From the NCBI GenBank assembly GCA_036000105.1, contig DASYGE010000010.1:73878-137877 (forward strand): a stretch of DNA of 64,000 nucleotides, written 5' to 3'. The position numbers and the translations under genes were made by a program. Below are positions 32,771 to 41,693 of the stretch, in pieces (position 1 is the first letter of the stretch; each line of letters opens with the position of its first letter). The stretch is from DASUBN01 sp036000105 (GTDB lineage: Bacteria > Pseudomonadota > Gammaproteobacteria > Natronospirales > REEB76). The notes under the pieces are model-generated. The model saw nothing but the letters and a program-made list of their open reading frames with translations. It ran no database searches and was not told the origin of the DNA.

Positions 32771-34282
32771 ATGTGCGGCATAGTCGGTATCGTCGGCAAG
32801 AGTGATGTGAATCAGCTCCTGTACGACGCCTTGCTGGTGCTGCAGCACCGCGGCCAGGATGCCGCGGGCATCATGACCGGCGAGGAAGGTCGCTTACATC
32901 TGCGCAAGAGCAACGGCCTGGTGCGCGACGTGTTCCACGAACGTCACATGCTGCGGCTCAAGGGCAGCATGGGCATCGGGCATACACGCTATCCGACTGC
33001 CGGCAACCCCCATTCCGCCGAATCCCAGCCGTTCTATACCAATTCGCCTTACGGCGCGGCGCTCGGGCACAACGGCAACCTGACGAATGCCCGTGCCCTC
33101 AAGGACCTGTTGCTCAAGGAAGACCTGCGGCATCTCAACACCGATTCGGATTCCGAGGTGTTGCTCAACGTGTTCGCCCACGAGTTGCAGCGCATCGGCG
33201 GCGTGGAGCCTGACGAGCACGCCATCTTCAAGGCGGTGAGCGCAGTGCACCGGCGCTGCCGCGGCGCCTATGCCATCACTGCACTGGTGGCCGGCTATGG
33301 GGTGGTAGGTTTCCGCGATCCCTTCGGCATCCGGCCGCTGGTGTACGGCAAGCGCGAGACCGATGCCGGCACCGAATATATGTTGGCTTCCGAGAGCGTG
33401 GCCCTGGACGTATGCGGCTTCCAGCTGGTGCGTGACGTGGCGCCGGGCGAAGCCGTGGTGATAGATAAGGACGGCAACCTGCACACCCACCAGTGCGCCG
33501 ACCGGCCGCTGTATTCCCCCTGCATCTTCGAGTACGTGTATTTCGCACGCCCCGATTCCACCATGGACGACATCTCGGTGCACAAGGCTCGCATGCGCAT
33601 GGGCGAGAAGCTTGCGGAGAAGATCCAGCGGGAATGGGCCGAGCACAACATAGACGTGGTCATCCCCATCCCGGACACCAGCCGCACTAGCGCGCTGCAG
33701 CTCGCCAACATGCTCGGCGTGAAGTACCGCGAAGGTTTCATCAAGAACCGTTACATCGGCCGCACCTTCATCATGCCAGGCCAGAAGCAGCGCAGCCAGT
33801 CGGTGCGCCAGAAGCTCAACGCCATCGACCTGGAATTCCATGGCAAGAACGTGCTGCTGGTGGATGATTCCATCGTGCGCGGCACCACCTCCCGTCAGAT
33901 CATCCAGATGGCCCGCGACGTGGGTGCCAACAAGGTGTTCTTCGCTTCGGCCGCGCCGCCGGTGAAGTTCCCCAACGTGTATGGCATAGACATGCCGAGC
34001 GCCAAGGAGCTCATCGCCCATGACAAGGACCCGGATCAGGTGGCCGAGTTCATCGGCGCGGACAAGCTCCTCTACCAGGGCTTGCCGGATCTCGTCGAGG
34101 CAGTGCGCCGCGGTAACCCGCGCATCCAGCGCTTCGACACCTCGGTATTCTCCGGGGAATACGTCACCGGCGACGTGACCCGGGATTATCTCGCTTCCCT
34201 CGAGCAGGAGCGCTCCGACGAGGCGAAACAGAAGCGCAGCAAGGGCGGTAAATCCGTCATAGAAATGTATAACGTGTCCTGA
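32771..34282 (+). CDS. purF: amidophosphoribosyltransferase
   Basis: 503 residues. Ntn glutaminase with Cys2 as nucleophile (MCGIVGIVG), GIGHTRYPTAG and HNGNLTN; phosphoribosyltransferase domain with PRPP loop NVLLVDDSIVRGTTSRQI and SRTSALQLA. First committed step of purine synthesis. ATG 32771 is fixed by the need for Cys2. No PurR-like operator was recognised before cvpA. Confidence 0.97.
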   Translation: MCGIVGIVGKSDVNQLLYDALLVLQHRGQDAAGIMTGEEGRLHLRKSNGLVRDVFHERHMLRLKGSMGIGHTRYPTAGNPHSAESQPFYTNSPYGAALGHNGNLTNARALKDLLLKEDLRHLNTDSDSEVLLNVFAHELQRIGGVEPDEHAIFKAVSAVHRRCRGAYAITALVAGYGVVGFRDPFGIRPLVYGKRETDAGTEYMLASESVALDVCGFQLVRDVAPGEAVVIDKDGNLHTHQCADRPLYSPCIFEYVYFARPDSTMDDISVHKARMRMGEKLAEKIQREWAEHNIDVVIPIPDTSRTSALQLANMLGVKYREGFIKNRYIGRTFIMPGQKQRSQSVRQKLNAIDLEFHGKNVLLVDDSIVRGTTSRQIIQMARDVGANKVFFASAAPPVKFPNVYGIDMPSAKELIAHDKDPDQVAEFIGADKLLYQGLPDLVEAVRRGNPRIQRFDTSVFSGEYVTGDVTRDYLASLEQERSDEAKQKRSKGGKSVIEMYNVS

Positions 34283-34306
34283 TCCGCGGCGCGCCGCCGG
34301 AAATCC

Positions 34307-35539
34307 ATGCGCGACGTGCCAATCTCCTCCCGAAATCTCCTGTTGGATCTTTTCCGTCAGGGTCTCGCAGCCGTGAACGGCCGTAGTGCCGTGCATGCCT
34401 GGCTGAGCGCCCATCCTCCGTCTGGGCAGTTCCATCTGGTGGCTCTTGGCAAGGCGGCGGACGCCATGACTGCGGGTGCCTTGGATGCCGCCGGATCCTT
34501 GCTCTGCGTGGGTCTGGTGGTGACCCGCTACGGTTTCCTGGAGACCCCCGTTTACCGTGATCCGCGCATCATCACCCTGGAAGCAGGCCACCCGCTGCCG
34601 GATGGCCAGAGTCTCGCCGCCGGCAACGCTCTCCTCTTGTTCCTCAAGGAAGCGCCGGCTGACGCGGAGTTCCTGTTCCTGGTCTCCGGCGGGGCTTCCA
34701 GCACCGTGGAAGTGCCTGTGGAGGGTGTGAGTCTCGAACAGTTGCAGCAGCTCAACACTTGGCTCCTGGGTAGCGGTCTGCCTATCGGCGACATCAACTG
34801 GGTACGGGCCGCCTTGTCGCGTATCAAGGGCGGGCGTCTCGCGGCCAGACTCGGGGGCAGGCGCGCCACGCTCTTGCTCATATCTGATGTACCCGGCGAC
34901 GTAATGTCCGATGTCGGTTCCGGCCTGTTGTTGCCCGGCCAAGGACGATCCTTGCCGGAACTACCGCGACGCTTTGCCGGGCTGCCTTTCCAGAAGGGGG
35001 CGGTGGCGGGCTCTCCCAGCGTGACAGCCCATATCATCGCCTCCAACGGTCTGGCCCAGGCAGCCGTTGCTGCCGCAGCTCGCCATCTCGGTATCCCGGT
35101 GCATCTGCACGGTAACCTGCCCACGACCGATGCGGCTGCCTGCGGCAAAGCGCTGGCTGATCTGCTCATGGATGGCCCGACAGGAGTGCATATCTGGGGC
35201 GGCGAGACCACGGTGAAGCTGCCGGAGAACCCGGGACAGGGCGGGCGCAATCAGCAGCTCGCGCTCTCGGCGGCGATGGCACTGGCAGGCCGCGACGACA
35301 TCCTGCTCCTGGCCGCCGGCACCGATGGGGCCGACGGCGTCACCGACGATGCCGGCGCTCTGGTGGATGGCGGCAGCGTGGCGCGTGGTGAAGACGGGGG
35401 TTTCGATGCGGAGGACTGCCTCAGGCGCGTGGATGCCGGCGATTTCCTGGAAGCCAGCGGCGACCTGATCCATACCGGGCCTACCGGCACCAACGTCATG
35501 GACCTGATGATCGCTTACAAAAGCCCGGACCAGACATGA
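34307..35539 (+). CDS. glycerate 2-kinase (DUF4147/MOFRL family)
   Basis: 410 residues. N-terminal DUF4147 domain with ALGKAADAM, LEAGHPLPDGQS and LVSGGASSTVEVP; C-terminal MOFRL domain with WGGETTVKL, GGRNQQLALSAA, AAGTDGADGVTDDAGALVDG and HTGPTGTNVMDL. Phosphorylates D-glycerate to 2-phosphoglycerate. It is 24 bp after purF, but the metabolic link is not evident; glyoxylate or serine-pathway genes are not nearby. Confidence 0.88.
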   Translation: MRDVPISSRNLLLDLFRQGLAAVNGRSAVHAWLSAHPPSGQFHLVALGKAADAMTAGALDAAGSLLCVGLVVTRYGFLETPVYRDPRIITLEAGHPLPDGQSLAAGNALLLFLKEAPADAEFLFLVSGGASSTVEVPVEGVSLEQLQQLNTWLLGSGLPIGDINWVRAALSRIKGGRLAARLGGRRATLLLISDVPGDVMSDVGSGLLLPGQGRSLPELPRRFAGLPFQKGAVAGSPSVTAHIIASNGLAQAAVAAAARHLGIPVHLHGNLPTTDAAACGKALADLLMDGPTGVHIWGGETTVKLPENPGQGGRNQQLALSAAMALAGRDDILLLAAGTDGADGVTDDAGALVDGGSVARGEDGGFDAEDCLRRVDAGDFLEASGDLIHTGPTGTNVMDLMIAYKSPDQT

Positions 35540-35549
35540 GGATGCAACT

Positions 35550-36110
35550 ATGACTGAGAATCATGCGGATCGTTTCCACCTGGCCGTGCCTGTGGGCCCC
35601 ATGGATCACATCCTGGGCCCCCAGCACGCCGGCGTCGCCGTGGTGGAATACGGCGATTTCGAATGCCCGGACTGCAAACGGGTGTACCCAGCCACGCAGA
35701 TGCTGATACAGCATTTCGGCCACCGTATAGGCTTCGTCTATCGGCATTTCCCCCTCACGGAAGTGCATCCTCATGCGGAGCTGGCGGCGGAGGCGTCTGA
35801 GGTGGCCGCCGCCCAGGGCAAGTTCTGGGAGATGCATGCCAAGCTCTTCGAGCACCAGACCCATCTGGATGATAAACACTTGCGCCGCTATGCCGTGGAG
35901 CTGGGACTAGACATGGCGCGCTACGACGCCGAGCTGGGCGATCACATCTACCTGCAACGGGTGCAGGAGCACATCGCCGGCGCCAAACGCAGCGGTGTGC
36001 GGGGCACCCCTACTTTCTATGTGAACGGCACTCTGCATGACGCGTCCTTCGGCACGGAAGAGCTTTTCAAATACATACAGGCAGCCCTGGACGGCCAGGC
36101 CAAGCGTTGA
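35550..36110 (+). CDS. DsbA-like thioredoxin-fold protein without signal peptide
   Basis: 186 residues. Redox motif CPDC in VEYGDFECPDCKRVYP, cis-Pro segment GVRGTPTFYVNG, and the helical insertion typical of DsbA/FrnE-type proteins (thioredoxin_4). There is no signal peptide, so it should act in the cytosol as a disulfide reductase or isomerase rather than an oxidase. It starts 10 bp after the glycerate kinase and precedes the Ohr gene, hinting at thiol-peroxide stress (inference). Confidence 0.85.
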   Translation: MTENHADRFHLAVPVGPMDHILGPQHAGVAVVEYGDFECPDCKRVYPATQMLIQHFGHRIGFVYRHFPLTEVHPHAELAAEASEVAAAQGKFWEMHAKLFEHQTHLDDKHLRRYAVELGLDMARYDAELGDHIYLQRVQEHIAGAKRSGVRGTPTFYVNGTLHDASFGTEELFKYIQAALDGQAKR

Positions 36111-36144
36111 TCCGTATCCTTCTTCCCATCTAAGGAGTCAGCCT

Positions 36145-36561
36145 ATGAAACCTCTCTATACAGCGAACGTCACCGCCAAGGGTGGGCGCGAAGGCCACGT
36201 ACATTCTTCTGATGGCGTGTTGGACCTGGCCCTGACCGTGCCCCAGAGCATGGGCGGGGTGGGTGGTCACGGCACCAACCCGGAGCAGCTGTTCGCGGCG
36301 GGTTATTCCGCCTGCTTCGAGAGTGCTTTGAGCCTGGTGGCGCGACGCAAGAAGCTCACGCTTTCGGACGTGTCCCTGACGGCCAAGGTCACCATCGGTA
36401 AGACCGATGAAGGAGACTTCAACCTGGCGGTGGAACTGCACGGCGTGTTCCCTGGGCTGCATCGCAAGGATGCGGAAGCCCTGATGCACGACGCCCACCA
36501 GGTATGCCCCTATTCCCGTGCGACTCGCGGCAATGTGGACGTGAAACTGACGGTGGATTGA
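36145..36561 (+). CDS. ohr: Ohr-type organic hydroperoxide resistance protein
   Basis: 138 residues, OsmC/Ohr fold. The two peroxidatic cysteines are Cys57 (GYSACFESAL) and Cys121 (HQVCPYSRAT), with Arg15 near the N-terminus. NPEQLFAAGYSACFESAL distinguishes the Ohr branch. Reduces organic hydroperoxides with lipoylated proteins as donor. AAGGAG is 8-9 nt before the ATG. No OhrR-type MarR regulator gene is present here. Confidence 0.9.
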   Translation: MKPLYTANVTAKGGREGHVHSSDGVLDLALTVPQSMGGVGGHGTNPEQLFAAGYSACFESALSLVARRKKLTLSDVSLTAKVTIGKTDEGDFNLAVELHGVFPGLHRKDAEALMHDAHQVCPYSRATRGNVDVKLTVD

Positions 36562-36570
36562 GACAAGTCT

Positions 36571-37200
36571 ATGACCGATCAGTCTCTCACCGCCCGTGAA
36601 CTGCTACCCTGTGCGACCCCGAAGGCCTGGGTGAAGGCGGCTGTCCGTAACCTGGACACCCTGCTCATTGATCACGCCAACTGCGAGAAGAAAGCGGCCG
36701 CCACGGCCATGAACCTCATGTTCCGCTACGGCGAGCGCCTGCCGGACCTGCAGGACGGCATGTCGAAGATCGCCCGGGAGGAACTCAGGCATTTCGAGCA
36801 GGTGACGCGGATCATGCGTCGGCGGGGCATCCCTTACCGCCCCCTGACCGCGGCTCGCTACGCCGAAGGCCTGCGCAAGCATCTGCGCAAACCCGATCGG
36901 GAGCGCCTGACGGATCTGCTGGTGATCGGGGCCTTCATCGAGGCCCGCTCCTGTGAACGGTTCGCTACGCTGGTGCCCGTGCTGGAGGAGGAACTGGCGG
37001 AGTTCTATCAGGGATTACACGCCGCCGAGGCGCGGCACTTCCAGCTCTATCTCGCCATGGCGCGGAAATACGGCACGGACGACGTAGATGATAGGGTCGC
37101 GGTGATAGCAGCAGCGGAAGCGGAGCTGATACAGGCTTCAGACGAGGAATTTAGGTTTCATAGTGGGGTACCTGAGGTGCCCACTAAATCAGCTCACTGA
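36571..37200 (+). CDS. miaE: tRNA-(ms2io6A37) hydroxylase, MiaE type
   Basis: 209 residues, a ferritin-like diiron monooxygenase. Ligand motifs: DHANCEKKAA, REELRHFEQV, IEARSCERF and AEARHFQLY. Hydroxylates ms2i6A37 of tRNAs reading U-starting codons in an O2-dependent step. It is 9 bp after ohr. A repeat element begins immediately after the stop codon. Confidence 0.92.
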   Translation: MTDQSLTARELLPCATPKAWVKAAVRNLDTLLIDHANCEKKAAATAMNLMFRYGERLPDLQDGMSKIAREELRHFEQVTRIMRRRGIPYRPLTAARYAEGLRKHLRKPDRERLTDLLVIGAFIEARSCERFATLVPVLEEELAEFYQGLHAAEARHFQLYLAMARKYGTDDVDDRVAVIAAAEAELIQASDEEFRFHSGVPEVPTKSAH

Positions 37201-37290
37201 CCCATCCCTGGTGCATCGTCTAGCCCAAGCATCCCTGCTTGGTCGTTCGGCCGGGCGCGAGCTGTGCTCGCGCAAACCTCCGGCCTCACT
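37201..37290. repeat. CATCCCTG-type hairpin element after miaE
   Basis: Order: CCCATCCCTGG box (37201-37211), hairpin CCAAG-CATCCCTG-CTTGG (37225-37242), then hairpin GCGCGAGC-TGT-GCTCGCGC (37255-37273). The same three-part order occurs at 43191-43260, 43298-43366 and 62876-63000. It lies between convergent miaE and lpxH. Confidence 0.75.
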
Positions 37291-37313
37291 CACAGCGGTG
37301 TCCCGGCAGCGGC

Positions 37314-38054
37314 TTAGTCGGCTCTTCCGTCTTTTACCCTGGTATCGTTCAAGCGGCCGCCTTCCGGCGTCCAGCTCAACTGGCTGGATTGTTCATACCA
37401 GTCGCCCATCACTATCCGCTCTTTCTTCTTTCCGTCCGAGGTGAAGTGATGCACCGCGGGCCTGTGAGTGTGGCCGTGGATCAGGCGTGAGACCTGATGC
37501 TTGCGCATCAGGTCTTCCACCGCCTTCTTGTTCACATCCATGATGTAATCCGCCTGGGCCGCGGTATGGGCCTTGCTCTCGGCCCGCGCATGGGCGGCGA
37601 TGGTCTTGCGTTCCGCCAGGGGTTTGGCCAGATAGTCTTTCTGCCAAGCCGGATCCCGCAGCATACGGCGCACCATCTGGTATTCCTTGTCGTCTATGCA
37701 GAGGGTGTCACCGTGTATCAGCAAGGTGGGTTGACCGTAGAGGTCCACCAGAGTGGGGTCCGGCAGCAGCTTCACACCGGTCTTCTGCACGAAGGCTTCA
37801 CCGATGAGGAAATCCCGGTTGCCGTGCATCAGCAGCACTGGCACGCCGGCATCCGTCAGCCCCTTCAAGCCAGCCATCACCCGGGCATGGTTGGGGTCAT
37901 CGTCGTCGTCCCCCACCCAGGCCTCGAAGAAATCTCCCAGGATGTAGAGGCGTTCGGCGCGACGCGCGTCTTCCCGCAGGAATTTCAGGAACAGCTCCGT
38001 GATCCCCGGCCGCACCGAGTCCAGGTGCAGGTCCGAGATGAACAGCGTGGTCAC
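37314..38054 (-). CDS. lpxH: UDP-2,3-diacylglucosamine diphosphatase
   Basis: 246 residues, calcineurin-like metallophosphatase. Metal motifs: ISDLHLD, LGDFFEAWVGDD, LMHGNRDFLIG, IHGD and LIHGHTHRPAVH. Produces lipid X in lipid A synthesis at the inner-membrane face. The start is GTG, overlapping the stop of the cyclophilin gene as GTGA; downstream of a cyclophilin is the usual position of lpxH (ppiB-lpxH). Confidence 0.95.
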   Translation of the reverse strand: MTTLFISDLHLDSVRPGITELFLKFLREDARRAERLYILGDFFEAWVGDDDDDPNHARVMAGLKGLTDAGVPVLLMHGNRDFLIGEAFVQKTGVKLLPDPTLVDLYGQPTLLIHGDTLCIDDKEYQMVRRMLRDPAWQKDYLAKPLAERKTIAAHARAESKAHTAAQADYIMDVNKKAVEDLMRKHQVSRLIHGHTHRPAVHHFTSDGKKKERIVMGDWYEQSSQLSWTPEGGRLNDTRVKDGRAD

Positions 38055-38788
38055 GGCTTCGCGGTACCGGGCAGCGGCAGCAAGCTGATCTTGATGATCT
38101 TCACCGGCTGCACTGGCACGTCGTTGTATTCCTGGAGGTTCGGCTGCATAAAGCTCACGGTATGGGTCGCGACCGCCGCGATCTTGTCCACCACGTCCAT
38201 GCCTTCTACCACCTGACCGAACACCGCATAGCCCCAGCGATCTGGCCGCGGGTCCAGCTTACGGTTGTCCACCAGGTTGATGTAGAAGGTGGCGTTGCCG
38301 CTGTGGGGGTAATCGTCACGCGCCATGGCGAAGCTGCCGCGCAGGTTGCTGAGGCCGTTGCCGGCTTCGTCGGGGACCGGCGGATGTTTCGGCTTGTGAT
38401 AGCTGAGGTCGGAGGTGAAATCCCCGCCCTGGATCACGAAGCCCGGTACCACCCGGTAGAAGGAGCTCCCGTCGTAGTAATGCTCTTTGGCGTAGGTCAG
38501 GAAACTCTTGACCGAGAGTGGCGCGCGGGTCGCGTCCAGCTGCACCACCATGTCCCCGAAGTTGGTCTCGATCTTCACCAGACGGTGATCCTTGTCCACG
38601 GGTACCTCTTGCACCGGTACTGGTACGCTCGGGTAGGAGGGCGGAGGAGGCGTGGGCGCTGCGGGAGCAGGAGCGGGCGCCACCACAGGCGCCGGGCAAG
38701 CCTGGGCCTGCATGGGAGCCTGCCGCACCAGAGCCTGGCTGCAGGCGGTGAGGACCAGTAACGCGAGTCCGATGCTGAGTCTGTACAT
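38051..38788 (-). CDS. peptidyl-prolyl cis-trans isomerase, cyclophilin type, predicted lipoprotein
   Basis: 245 residues. The N-terminus is a lipoprotein signal (MYRLSIGLALLVLTACSQ) with lipobox LTAC, then a Pro/Ala-rich spacer (about 30-65) and a cyclophilin domain (VKIETNFGDMVVQLD, SFYRVVPGFVIQGGDF, GSFAMAR, ATFYINLVDN, YAVFGQVVEGMDVVD). Unlike cytosolic PpiB, it is probably anchored in the envelope. Translationally coupled to lpxH. Confidence 0.9.
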   Translation of the reverse strand: MYRLSIGLALLVLTACSQALVRQAPMQAQACPAPVVAPAPAPAAPTPPPPSYPSVPVPVQEVPVDKDHRLVKIETNFGDMVVQLDATRAPLSVKSFLTYAKEHYYDGSSFYRVVPGFVIQGGDFTSDLSYHKPKHPPVPDEAGNGLSNLRGSFAMARDDYPHSGNATFYINLVDNRKLDPRPDRWGYAVFGQVVEGMDVVDKIAAVATHTVSFMQPNLQEYNDVPVQPVKIIKISLLPLPGTAKP

Positions 38789-38877
38789 GGCAGTCTCCCC
38801 GTGGACGATGCGCCATCATACCCAAAATGGGCAATTCCACGGTCTCGAGGCCCGCGCCTGATAAAATGCCGGCCAGC

Positions 38878-40287
38878 ATGGCTACCCGTACGCGTTTCGC
38901 ACCCAGCCCCACCGGGCATCTGCATGTCGGCAACGCCCGTACGGCGCTGTTCTGCGCCTTGCTGGCTGCCCGCGACAGCGGTGCATTCATCCTGCGTATC
39001 GAGGATACGGATGCGGCCCGTTCCCACGGGGATTTCGAGACTGCCCTGCGGGAAGACCTCAACTGGCTCGGCTTGCATTGGCAGGAAGGACCGGACATGG
39101 GCGGGCCCAAGGGGCCTTATCGCCAGTCGGAGCGGGGCGAGTCTTACGCTGAGCATATGCAGAAGCTCGCGGACCGGGGTCTCGTCTATCCCTGCTTCTG
39201 CAGCGCCAAGGAACTTGAGATGGCGCGCAAGGTGCAGCTCGCCGCCGGCCAGCCGCCGCGTTATGCCGGCACCTGCGCCAAACTCAGCTCCGCCGAGATC
39301 GAGGCGCGCCTCGCCAAGGGCCTGAAGCCGGCCTTGCGCTTCCGGGTGCCGGAAACGGGCGAGACGGTGTTCCAGGATCTGGTACGGGGTCGCCAGGTCT
39401 TCGCCCATCGGGACATCGGCGATTTCATCATCCGGCGGGCCGATGGCAGTCCGGCGTTCTTCTTCAGCAACGCGCTCGACGACGCGCTCATGGGCGTGAC
39501 CCATGTGCTGCGCGGCGAAGACCATCTGGCCAACACGCCGCGTCAACTCCTGTTGCTCCAGGCTCTCGGGCTCCCGGCCCCGAGCTATGCACACCTGTCT
39601 TTGATCGTAGGTCAGGGTGGAGCACCCCTCTCCAAGCGCGAAGGTGGCGGGAGCCTGAAAGAGCTGCGGGCCGAAGGGATCCTGCCGGAAGCGCTGCTCA
39701 ACTATCTCGCGCGTCTCGGCCACACCTATTCGAGCAATGAGTTCATGGATCCCGCGGCACTTGCCAGGGGTTTCGATTTCAGCCACCTCGGCCATTCCCC
39801 TGCCCATTTCGACCAGCAGCAACTGGAGCATTGGCAGGGAGAGGCGCTGCGGCATAGCGATAGCGAAGGGTTCTGGCGATGGATGGCCAGTGCCCACCCT
39901 GATATGAGTGGGCTCGTGCCCGCCATGGACCGTTCGGCTTTTGTGGAAGCGGTGCGGGGCAACCTAAGCCGCCCGGGAGATGGCCTCGTCTGGGCTCACA
40001 TCGTTTACGATGAGTTGCCGCCGGTGAGTGATGAAGCAGCAGAGGCCCTGCGGGCTGCCGGTAAAGGCCTATTCGAGGCGGCTTTGGGGACCCTTAAAGC
40101 CGGTGCACCTGAGTTCAAGCCTTTCGCCAAGGCGGTGGGGGCAGCCGCGGGCCTGTCTGGAAAAGATCTCTTCAAGCCCTTGCGGGCGGTGCTCACCGGA
40201 CGCCTGGATGGGCCTGAGATGGAGCGGCTATGGAAGCTCATGCCGCCGCAGCGCATCGAGGCACGCTTCGCCCGGGCACTGGGATAG
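38878..40287 (+). CDS. glutamyl-tRNA synthetase, second copy (divergent)
   Basis: 469 residues from ATG 38878 (MATRTRFAPSPTGHLHVGNA); ATG 38866 is 4 codons upstream. Class I motifs: HVGN for HIGH and PLSKREGG for KLSKR. The catalytic core includes RIEDTDAARS and VLRGEDHLANTPRQ. It differs clearly from the canonical copy at 61446-62849 (which has KLSKRHGAVSVMQY and GWSHGDQEIF). Genomes with two GluRS often use one for tRNA-Gln, followed by GatCAB amidation; whether this is so here cannot be read from the sequence. It lies 20 bp upstream of cysS. Confidence 0.9.
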   Translation: MATRTRFAPSPTGHLHVGNARTALFCALLAARDSGAFILRIEDTDAARSHGDFETALREDLNWLGLHWQEGPDMGGPKGPYRQSERGESYAEHMQKLADRGLVYPCFCSAKELEMARKVQLAAGQPPRYAGTCAKLSSAEIEARLAKGLKPALRFRVPETGETVFQDLVRGRQVFAHRDIGDFIIRRADGSPAFFFSNALDDALMGVTHVLRGEDHLANTPRQLLLLQALGLPAPSYAHLSLIVGQGGAPLSKREGGGSLKELRAEGILPEALLNYLARLGHTYSSNEFMDPAALARGFDFSHLGHSPAHFDQQQLEHWQGEALRHSDSEGFWRWMASAHPDMSGLVPAMDRSAFVEAVRGNLSRPGDGLVWAHIVYDELPPVSDEAAEALRAAGKGLFEAALGTLKAGAPEFKPFAKAVGAAAGLSGKDLFKPLRAVLTGRLDGPEMERLWKLMPPQRIEARFARALG

Positions 40288-40307
40288 AACAAATAAGCGA
40301 CGGGACC

Positions 40308-41693
40308 ATGCTCAAGATACACAACACACTCAGCCGCCGGAAAGAGATCTTCCAGCCCATGCGCCCGCCCGAAGTGCGCATGTACGTCTGCGGCCTCACG
40401 GTCTATGACCACATGCATATCGGCCATGCCCGCATGCTGGTGGTGTTCGACATGGTGAGCCGCTGGCTGCGGGCCAGCGGTTACAAGCTCACCTACGTGC
40501 GCAACATCACCGACATAGATGACAAGATCATCGCGCGGGCCGCCGAGAGCGGCGAGGGCGTGGAGCAACTCACCCGGCGCGTCATCGAGTGTGTGCAGCA
40601 GGATGAACGGGCTCTCGGCGTGCTGCCGCCGGACTCGGAGCCACGCGCCACCCAGTCCATCGAGGCCATGGTGAAGATAGTGGGGGAGCTGATGGAAAAG
40701 GGCTACGCCTACCAGGGCACGAACGGCGACGTGTTCTATGCCGTGAGCAAGTTCAAGGACTACGGCCGGCTCTCCGGCAAGCGTATCGAAGACCTGCGGG
40801 CCGGTGAGCGGGTGGAAGTGGACAGTGCCAAGCGCGATCCCCTGGATTTCGTGCTGTGGAAGAGCGCCAAGCCTGGCGAACCCTCCTGGCCTTCGCCCTG
40901 GGGTGCGGGGCGCCCCGGTTGGCATATCGAATGCTCGGCCATGTCCACCCAGGCCCTCGGCAACCATTTCGACATCCACGGCGGCGGCATGGATCTGCAG
41001 TTCCCTCACCATGAGAACGAGATCGCCCAGTCAGAGGCCGCTACCGGCGAGCATTACGCCAACCTGTGGATGCACAACGGCTTTGTCAACGTAGATGACG
41101 AGAAGATGTCCAAATCCCTGGGCAACTTCTTCACCGTACGGGACGTGCTCAAACTCTATCCCGCGGAGGTGATCCGTTACTTCATCCTGGCGAGCCACTA
41201 TCGCAGCCCGGTGAACTATTCCGATGCGCAGCTGGACCAGGCTCGTGCGGGTCTGGGGCGGTTGTACATCGCCCTACGCAACATGCCGGCGGCCACCGCA
41301 CCCAAGACCAGCGACTATCGTGCGAAGTTCGCCGCGGCCATGGACGATGATTTCAATACGCCGGCAGCCATCAGCGTGCTTTTCGACATGGCTCGTGAGG
41401 TCAACACCCTCAAGGACAGCAAACCCGCAGAAGCCCAGGCTCTAGCGGCCTTGTTGAAAGAGTTGGGTGGCCTGCTGGGTTTCCTGCAGTCTGATCCTGA
41501 AACCTATCTTCAGTCCGGCGTCGCCCAGGGAGACGGTTTGTCGGCCGAGGACGTGGAGAGACTCATCGCGGCCCGCAAGGCGGCGAGGGCGGCGAAGGAT
41601 TGGAAGGAAGCGGATCGTCTCAGGGTGGAACTGGATGCGGCGGGGATCGTGATCGAAGATGGCGCGGGCGGGACCACCTGGCGCAGGAAATGA
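40308..41693 (+). CDS. cysS: cysteinyl-tRNA synthetase
   Basis: 461 residues. Zinc ligands and HIGH motif in MYVCGLTVYDHMHIGHARM, GWHIECSAM, HHENEIAQSEA, and KMSKS in DEKMSKSLGNF. ATG 40308 gives the family start MLKIHNTLSRRKE. The stop directly abuts the folD stop on the other strand. Confidence 0.97.
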   Translation: MLKIHNTLSRRKEIFQPMRPPEVRMYVCGLTVYDHMHIGHARMLVVFDMVSRWLRASGYKLTYVRNITDIDDKIIARAAESGEGVEQLTRRVIECVQQDERALGVLPPDSEPRATQSIEAMVKIVGELMEKGYAYQGTNGDVFYAVSKFKDYGRLSGKRIEDLRAGERVEVDSAKRDPLDFVLWKSAKPGEPSWPSPWGAGRPGWHIECSAMSTQALGNHFDIHGGGMDLQFPHHENEIAQSEAATGEHYANLWMHNGFVNVDDEKMSKSLGNFFTVRDVLKLYPAEVIRYFILASHYRSPVNYSDAQLDQARAGLGRLYIALRNMPAATAPKTSDYRAKFAAAMDDDFNTPAAISVLFDMAREVNTLKDSKPAEAQALAALLKELGGLLGFLQSDPETYLQSGVAQGDGLSAEDVERLIAARKAARAAKDWKEADRLRVELDAAGIVIEDGAGGTTWRRK

